Part shown: piece by piece, positions 7,670-11,247 of the stretch | How the letters are laid out: every line of letters starts with the position of its first letter | Position numbering within the stretch: position 1 is the stretch's first letter | Source of the DNA: an uncultured Erysipelotrichaceae bacterium | GTDB taxonomy: Bacteria > Bacillota_I > Bacilli_A > RFN20 > CAG-826 | Reading direction: 5' to 3' | Assembly: GCA_900321535.1 (NCBI GenBank) | Contig: ONWJ01000028.1 | Coordinates: 1-11,247 of the forward strand | Length of the DNA stretch: 11,247 bases | Made by a program: the position numbers and the translations under genes | The notes under the pieces: model-generated | What the model was told of the DNA's origin: nothing | What the model saw: the letters and a program-made list of their open reading frames with translations, nothing else | The model's database searches: none

Positions 7670-7707
7670 TTCCATAATTCAAGAATCATGAAAACTACTA
7701 GTGAGAG

Positions 7708-7716
7708 TTATCCACA
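7708..7716 (+). promoter_or_regulatory. DnaA box 2
   Basis: A second perfect TTATCCACA, 47 bases after the first and in the same orientation, again within AGTTATCCACAT (7706-7717) and followed by AAAACTACTA (7733-7742). A degenerate box in opposite orientation (TTTTCCACC on the minus strand, 7720-7728) forms an imperfect inverted pair with it. Confidence 0.65.
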
Positions 7717-7727
7717 TAAGGTGGAAA

Positions 7728-7744
7728 ACTATAAAACTACTAAT
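7728..7744 (-). repeat. 17-base motif, inverted copy of 3982-3998
   Basis: Read on the minus strand this is ATTAGTAGTTTTATAGT, identical to bases 3982-3998 after parC. A shorter related copy, minus-strand TAGTAGTTTT, lies at 7691-7700. All three occurrences noted are in intergenic DNA. Function unknown. Confidence 0.6.
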
Positions 7745-7760
7745 CGGTATTTTGCGGCTT

Positions 7761-7843
7761 TGAGGCCATTCTAGACTTAATCTGATCTAATCGGCCTTGC
7801 TGAGGCCTGACTCTCGGCATTCATTTGGTATTCACCTGAGGCC
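7761..7843 (+). repeat. Three spaced TGAGGCC elements
   Basis: TGAGGCC occurs at 7761-7767, 7801-7807 and 7837-7843, with start-to-start spacings of 40 and 36 bases. The first two are each preceded by CTAATCGG (7740-7747, 7787-7794), so part of the stretch looks like an imperfect direct duplication. The middle copy makes a short hairpin GGCCT-TGCTG-AGGCC (7793-7807). No known element recognised. Confidence 0.45.
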
Positions 7844-7956
7844 ATTGAGTTTGATTCCTAATGTGCCTCATACGCGTGCGGTACGATAAATGATTTCTGA
7901 TTCTTCGTTTGATTCTATTTCGAATTGAGTTTCCATTTTGGCCAATCGCTTTTCCA

Positions 7957-7982
7957 TCAAAAAAGCGAGTCTTAAACTCGCT
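7957..7982 (-). terminator. Intrinsic terminator of the Crp/Fnr regulator gene
   Basis: Read on the minus strand, AGCGAGT (7982-7976) pairs with ACTCGCT (7970-7964) across a five-base loop and runs straight into a six-T tract. It begins about 27 bases after the regulator stop codon. Confidence 0.85.
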
Positions 7983-8008
7983 CTAAAAATATGAAGGATG
8001 GTTCATAT

Positions 8009-8596
8009 TTATTCAGGCTTCAGAACGATTCTCTTTCCCTTAAAGACGAGCCTTCCCTCTTGCTCGAGCCTGTGCACGAGCCTCGACAACGTTTCCCGCT
8101 TCAAGAACAAGGATTCCGCTAAGGAGGAAAGACTCTTGAAACGGATCTCCCCGTTCCTCTGGCTTAAGTAAAACATCAATCGTTCCTCGGCGCTTTGGAA
8201 TGAAAGGATTTTGATCTTCTCATTGAGGCTCTTGCCGAAGTCGGATTGGATATTCAGATAAGCAATGAGGAATTCTTCATTGCCTTTTAGCAACGTTAAC
8301 AATGCCTCCTTTTTAATATAGGATAAGGAACCCTCTTGATAGGCGATGACGTTGCCGCGGAATCTCGGGTCGCTGGAAAAGACAAGGTTATTCCCGAATA
8401 GAGACCCCCTGCCTAGTTCGTTATAGATGATTTCCTCGCCGCTTAAGGAATAGGAAACGATCTTGATGAGGCCCTGTTGGACGATGAATACTCCATCGCA
8501 GACTTCGCCTTCCCGGTAAAGATGTTCTCCTCTGGAGAAGCTTTTTTGCTCAATGAGACGAGATTCTTCGTTGTTTAGGGTATCAAGAATGTTCAT
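8009..8596 (-). CDS. Crp/Fnr-family transcriptional regulator
   Basis: A 195-residue DNA-binding regulator with the Crp architecture: an N-terminal cupin-like sensor domain (about 1-115, with GVFIVQQGLIKI and GRGSLFGNN), a dimerisation helix (about 110-138) and a C-terminal winged helix-turn-helix (about 152-182, SSLAESLFLKRETLSRLVHRLEQEG). The sensor lacks the GE...RSA-type phosphate cassette that binds cAMP, and has one cysteine only (Cys33), so an Fnr-type iron-sulfur cluster is unlikely; the effector is unknown. The ATG at 8596 is preferred over an in-frame TTG at 8608, because the TTG lies inside a CRP-type palindrome that starts just upstream of the ATG. Neither start has a good Shine-Dalgarno. 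It is divergent from the ABC importer operon and probably controls both units. A strong terminator follows. Confidence 0.9.
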   Translation of the reverse strand: MNILDTLNNEESRLIEQKSFSRGEHLYREGEVCDGVFIVQQGLIKIVSYSLSGEEIIYNELGRGSLFGNNLVFSSDPRFRGNVIAYQEGSLSYIKKEALLTLLKGNEEFLIAYLNIQSDFGKSLNEKIKILSFQSAEERLMFYLSQRNGEIRFKSLSSLAESLFLKRETLSRLVHRLEQEGRLVFKGKRIVLKPE

Positions 8597-8598
8597 AA

Positions 8599-8614
8599 CG
8601 TGATTCAAATCACG
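8599..8614. promoter_or_regulatory. CRP/FNR-type operator in the divergent promoter region
   Basis: CGTGATTCAAATCACG is a palindrome with 7-bp arms and a 2-bp centre, and it contains the CRP-core spacing GTGA-N6-TCAC. It lies three bases upstream of the regulator ATG and overlaps the expected transcription start of that gene (minus-strand -10 candidate CATAAT, 8623-8618), which suits autorepression. Its centre (8606.5) is about 40 bases before the start expected from the plus-strand -10 candidate TATAAG (8634-8639), the usual class II activator position for Crp/Fnr proteins. Confidence 0.7.
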
Positions 8615-8633
8615 GATATTATGACATAAAACC

Positions 8634-8639
8634 TATAAG
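8634..8639 (+). promoter_or_regulatory. Candidate -10 element of the ABC importer operon
   Basis: TATAAG matches five of six bases of the sigma-A -10 consensus. No good -35 lies 16-18 bases upstream; that place is taken by the right arm of the CRP-type palindrome, as expected of an activator-dependent promoter. The start point would fall near 8646, downstream of an in-frame ATG at 8642, which supports the lipoprotein start at 8672. Confidence 0.4.
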
Positions 8640-8671
8640 ATATGCTACGCATAAGAAAGAAGAATCCCAAA

Positions 8672-9826
8672 ATGAAATCCCAAAATGCCCTATTGATCCT
8701 AACTTCCCTTGCCCTGCTTGCCTCTTGCTCAGGGAATCAGCCATCCTCCACAAGCTCAGCCGTCTCCTCTTCCAGCGTGTCTTCCGCCTCTTCAACCACG
8801 ACGGAAGAAAGCCAAAAGCAAGACATCACCGAAGAGAAAACTAGCTCTGAGATTAAGATTTCCTCTGAAGAGAAAGCCGAATCCAAGGAAGAAAGCATCG
8901 ATTCTATCGAAGAAATCTCCTCCGAAAGCGAGGAATCGGATTATGTCCTCGACGTGAAAATCGCTTCCCCGACCGGGGCTCCAGCCGCGGCGCTTTATAA
9001 ATTCATCGACCAATCCCTCGATGACTATAACCCGATGGTGGATATCAACGCGGTCGCGAGCAACGTCATCGCCCATTTGATCCCCAATTCCACCAAAGAC
9101 ATCGTCATTGCCCCTACCAACGCCGGCGTCAACGCGATTATGAAGAAAAGCGCTCCATTCAAGATGGCGGCCACGATCACCTTCGGCAATTTCTACCTTG
9201 CCGCAACCGGAAACGACGAGAACAAGACGCTGGACCCAGACGATTATGTCGTCGCCTTCCAGCAGAATAACGTCCCCGACAAGATTTTCCGTTATGTCTA
9301 CGAGAATCTCACTAACGTCCACTACGTCCCCGAGGCATCTGACGCCGCCAAAGTCCTCATCAGCGGCAAAAACGAAACCGATGACAATCATTCTGTTGAT
9401 TATGTCCTCGTCGCTGAGCCAGCCATGACCCCTGCCTTGAGCAAGAATGCGAACGCCTACCAATACGCCTCCATGAGCGAGGAATATTCCAAGAAATCGG
9501 ATGGCAAATCCATCATGCAAGCATCCGTCTTCGTCAACGCAAACTCCGATACCGACAAGATCGATGCGTTCCTAGGTGAGCTAGAAAAAGATATCAACGC
9601 CTTCGTCGCCAATCCAAGCGTCATCGATGAGCAGGTCGAAGCCTTAGGAGAAGACGTTATGAAATCCAAGATCGGCGTGCCTTCCACCGCGGTCTTGAAA
9701 GCCGTCACCCAAAGAGGGAACCGCATGGGCTTAGGCTACAAAGACGCCTTCCAAAACAAAGATGACATCGCAACTTTCTTGACGCTTTTCAACATTGAGG
9801 TCAATGAAGAGATTTATTACAAGTAA
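8672..9826 (+). CDS. ABC transporter substrate-binding lipoprotein (NMT1/SsuA-like)
   Basis: A 384-residue solute-binding protein predicted to be lipid-anchored outside the membrane. Residues 1-18 are a type II signal peptide with lipobox L16-A-S-C19. A Ser-rich then Glu/Lys/Ser-rich low-complexity linker spans about 20-90. The binding domain begins near 91 with VLDVKIASPTGAPAAAL, the strand and loop typical of periplasmic-binding proteins of the nitrate/sulfonate/thiamine-precursor type, and contains DIVIAPTNAG and VDYVLVAEPAM. The substrate cannot be read from the sequence. An in-frame ATG at 8642 would add ten basic residues, but has no ribosome site and probably precedes the transcription start; the ATG at 8672 has GAAGAA seven bases upstream and gives a normal signal peptide. 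It overlaps the permease gene by 23 bases. The family call rests partly on the partner permease. Confidence 0.82.
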   Translation: MKSQNALLILTSLALLASCSGNQPSSTSSAVSSSSVSSASSTTTEESQKQDITEEKTSSEIKISSEEKAESKEESIDSIEEISSESEESDYVLDVKIASPTGAPAAALYKFIDQSLDDYNPMVDINAVASNVIAHLIPNSTKDIVIAPTNAGVNAIMKKSAPFKMAATITFGNFYLAATGNDENKTLDPDDYVVAFQQNNVPDKIFRYVYENLTNVHYVPEASDAAKVLISGKNETDDNHSVDYVLVAEPAMTPALSKNANAYQYASMSEEYSKKSDGKSIMQASVFVNANSDTDKIDAFLGELEKDINAFVANPSVIDEQVEALGEDVMKSKIGVPSTAVLKAVTQRGNRMGLGYKDAFQNKDDIATFLTLFNIEVNEEIYYK

Positions 9827-10568
9827 CGCCTTCCTTTACACATCAGGGCTCGTCTTCGTCTTCCTGCTGTGGCTTTTGATCTCGGCGTCTTTCGGGCAAG
9901 GGAACCTCGTCTTCCCTTCCCCTGCCGAGACCTTTTCCTTCACGTTTGAGCTTCTTGGCAAGAGTTATATCTATCAATGCCTTGGGATGACGCTTTGGAG
10001 GACATTGCAAGGATTCGGATACGCTTTCCTGCTCGCTTTCCTTTTCGGCACCCTGGCTGGGGAGATCAAGCCATTGCAACGTTTCTTCAAGCCCTTGATC
10101 CTCGTGCTCAAAAGCGTTCCGACCGCCGCATTTGTCTTCTTTTTCCTGGTGCTCTCGGGCACTTCCAGAGCCCCGATATGGATCGTTACATTGCTTGCCT
10201 TCCCGATTTTATATGAATCGTTCGTCTCCGGCATCAACGCGGTTCCTCAGGAAATCAAGTGGGCCTCGCGCATCGATCAGGCCCGCTTTCTGATGAAGGT
10301 CCTCAAGATCAAGATCCCGCTTGCCATCCCCTATATTCTTTTAGGCGTGCTGAATTCCTTTGCCCTCTCCTTCAAGACCGAGATCATGGCGGAGATCGTT
10401 GCCGGGCAAACGAACCCAGGACTAGGCAGCGCGATCCGCGTCTACCGCAATGAAGACCCTTCCAACTTGACCCCGGTGTTCGCGATTGCGTTGATTGCCA
10501 TAACCGTGGTTCTTCTCGTGGATTTATTGACCACGATCTTCAAGGCGATTTTCAAACGTTACGCATAA
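9804..10568 (+). CDS. ABC transporter permease (SsuC/TauC type)
   Basis: A 254-residue inner-membrane permease of the binding-protein-dependent family. About six membrane segments are visible: 11-30, 62-86, 98-119, 125-144, 172-200 and 222-249. The conserved cytoplasmic EAA loop, which docks on the ATPase, spans about 142-181 (SGINAVPQEIKWASRID then IKIPLAIP); the glycine usual in this loop is Asp158 here. NLVFPSPAET (34-43) matches the N-terminal 'lPsP' motif of SsuC/TauC relatives. The ATG at 9804 (GAGG three bases upstream) is preferred over an in-frame TTG at 9795; either start lies inside the lipoprotein gene, so translation is coupled. No ATPase gene follows: a terminator begins three bases after the stop and the next gene converges. 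An ATPase encoded elsewhere must be assumed if the importer works. Confidence 0.9.
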   Translation: MKRFITSNAFLYTSGLVFVFLLWLLISASFGQGNLVFPSPAETFSFTFELLGKSYIYQCLGMTLWRTLQGFGYAFLLAFLFGTLAGEIKPLQRFFKPLILVLKSVPTAAFVFFFLVLSGTSRAPIWIVTLLAFPILYESFVSGINAVPQEIKWASRIDQARFLMKVLKIKIPLAIPYILLGVLNSFALSFKTEIMAEIVAGQTNPGLGSAIRVYRNEDPSNLTPVFAIALIAITVVLLVDLLTTIFKAIFKRYA

Positions 10569-10570
10569 AG

Positions 10571-10597
10571 AAAACCTCCGAGCGGATCGGAGGTTTT
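10571..10597. terminator. Bidirectional intrinsic terminator
   Basis: AAAACCTCCGA (10571-10581) pairs perfectly over 11 bp with TCGGAGGTTTT (10587-10597) across a five-base loop. With A-rich and T-rich flanks it can end both the plus-strand importer operon and the minus-strand deoB, whose stop codon is four bases away. Confidence 0.9.
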
Positions 10598-10600
10598 GCG

Positions 10601-11247
10601 TTATTCGAAGATTTCGTTAAGCGGCTTGCCGAGAAGTGTTTCCCGATTCTTGAGATTGAAGTTCTCGAGTATCGTCGCGCCCATGCAGGCGAACGTATCG
10701 TTTTCTTCCAGCATCTTGCCATGCTTGAAGGATGGGGAATAAAGAAGAAGCGGGACTTTCTCTCTGGTATGGTCGGTGCCTTTGAAGGTCGGGTCGTTGC
10801 CGTGATCGGCCGTGATCATGAGGAGATCGTCTTCCTTCATTTCCTTGATGAATTCGCCGATGCGCACATCGAGGGCCTCTAAGCAACGGGCATAGCCCAC
10901 CGCATCCCTGCGATGGCCGTATTCGGAATCGAATTCGACGAGATTGACGAAGCAAAGTCCGGTATAATCGTCGTTTTTGAGTTGGTCGATGGTTTTGTCC
11001 ATGCCATCTTCATTGGAGACGGTGTGGACGGTTTTGGTGACCCCTGCCATATTGAAGATGTCGGAGATCTTGCCGATGCAGCTAACCATATAGCCAGCAT
11101 CTTGCAAGATGTTCATATGCGTCTTCTCTTCGGGGGAGAGAGCGTAATCATGACGGTCTCCGCCGACGCGCTTGAATTCGCCTTTTCTAGGTCCAATGAA
11201 GGGACGAGCGATGACGCGCCCGACTTTGTATTCGGGGCGGAGGCACA
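10601..11247 (-). CDS. deoB: Phosphopentomutase, C-terminal part (5' end outside window)
   Basis: Interconverts ribose or deoxyribose 1-phosphate and 5-phosphate in nucleoside catabolism; cytosolic, alkaline-phosphatase superfamily, two Mn ions. About 214 residues are present, roughly the C-terminal half of a usual 390-400. The frame stays open to the window edge, beyond an internal Met at 11116. Seen in order: VGRVIARPFIG and GDRHDYAL (substrate-domain motifs), KISDIFNMAGVT, then the metal ligands in FDSEYGH (Asp, His), TADHGND (Asp-His) and GTDHTRE (His). All match classical DeoB; nothing is missing in the visible part. It converges on the importer operon and shares its terminator. Its promoter and operon partners lie beyond the window. 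Confidence 0.96.
   Translation of the reverse strand, partial: CLRPEYKVGRVIARPFIGPRKGEFKRVGGDRHDYALSPEEKTHMNILQDAGYMVSCIGKISDIFNMAGVTKTVHTVSNEDGMDKTIDQLKNDDYTGLCFVNLVEFDSEYGHRRDAVGYARCLEALDVRIGEFIKEMKEDDLLMITADHGNDPTFKGTDHTREKVPLLLYSPSFKHGKMLEENDTFACMGATILENFNLKNRETLLGKPLNEIFE

Larger units (their letters stand above)
7503..8008. other. Non-coding interval with repeats and DnaA boxes
   Basis: About 500 bases separate rsfS from the converging regulator gene. No ORF with a convincing ribosome site was found on either strand. It contains, in order, the rsfS terminator, a 16-bp palindrome, two DnaA boxes with associated AAAACTACTA motifs, an inverted degenerate DnaA box, three TGAGGCC elements and the terminator of the minus-strand regulator. 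Bases about 7872-7950 show nothing recognisable. No tRNA-like or known riboswitch-like architecture was recognised. Confidence 0.7.

Noticed and set aside
7777..7845. Minus-strand 22-codon ORF starting MASGEYQM
   Set aside because: There is only a weak AGGA at ten bases, and the stretch is made of the TGAGGCC repeats; it is too short to support.
7868..7957. Minus-strand 29-codon ORF starting MEKRLAKM
   Set aside because: Its ATG lies at the end of the T-tract of the regulator's terminator, with no ribosome site and no recognisable homology.
8792..9520. Long minus-strand ORF of 242 codons opposite the lipoprotein gene
   Set aside because: It is the antisense frame of a gene with a clear signal peptide and binding-protein domain; its composition is that of a shadow frame and it has no family resemblance.
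10601..11116. deoB starting at the internal Met at 11116
   Set aside because: Conserved DeoB motifs (VGRVIARPFIG, GDRHDYAL) continue upstream in frame, so the gene is cut by the window end, not truncated.

Overview
The window looks like the chromosome of a low-to-mid GC Gram-positive bacterium of the Bacilli/Erysipelotrichia/Mollicutes-related kind, probably an uncultured gut lineage. The pointers are a Gram-positive-type parE-parC pair, the Firmicutes ribosome-assembly/NAD cluster (yqeG-yqeH-yhbY-nadD-yqeK-rsfS) and a NadD-YqeK fusion of the sort known in mollicute relatives. TGA is used as stop and TGG as Trp, so the code is the standard bacterial one. Lineage is inferred from gene content only. 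No tRNA, rRNA, insertion sequence or CRISPR array was seen.

Region 1 (1-3964, + strand): the C-terminal part of parE, cut by the window start, and a complete parC joined by a TAATG overlap. Together they encode topoisomerase IV, which decatenates daughter chromosomes. ParC carries an acidic tail ending in a possible sliding-clamp-binding motif.

Region 2 (4101-7502, + strand): a tight operon of yqeG (HAD phosphatase), yqeH (circularly permuted GTPase for 30S assembly), yhbY (RNA-binding ribosome-assembly factor), a fused nadD-yqeK (NAD synthesis plus HD-domain Ap4A hydrolase) and rsfS (ribosome silencing factor). Genes overlap or lie within a few bases, so co-translation is likely. Compared with Bacillus subtilis, aroE and yqeM are absent.

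Region 3 (7503-8008): about 500 bases with no convincing gene. It holds a large terminator hairpin, a perfect 16-bp palindrome, two perfect DnaA boxes each followed by an AAAACTACTA motif, three TGAGGCC repeats, and the terminator of the next gene. A 17-base part of it recurs inverted in the parC-yqeG gap.

Region 4 (8009-10568): a minus-strand Crp/Fnr-family regulator faces a plus-strand two-gene ABC importer operon (lipoprotein and permease). A CRP-type operator (GTGA-N6-TCAC) lies between them, placed to repress the regulator and activate the importer. No ATPase gene accompanies the importer here.

Region 5 (10571-11247): a bidirectional terminator, then the C-terminal half of deoB (phosphopentomutase) on the minus strand, running off the window end.
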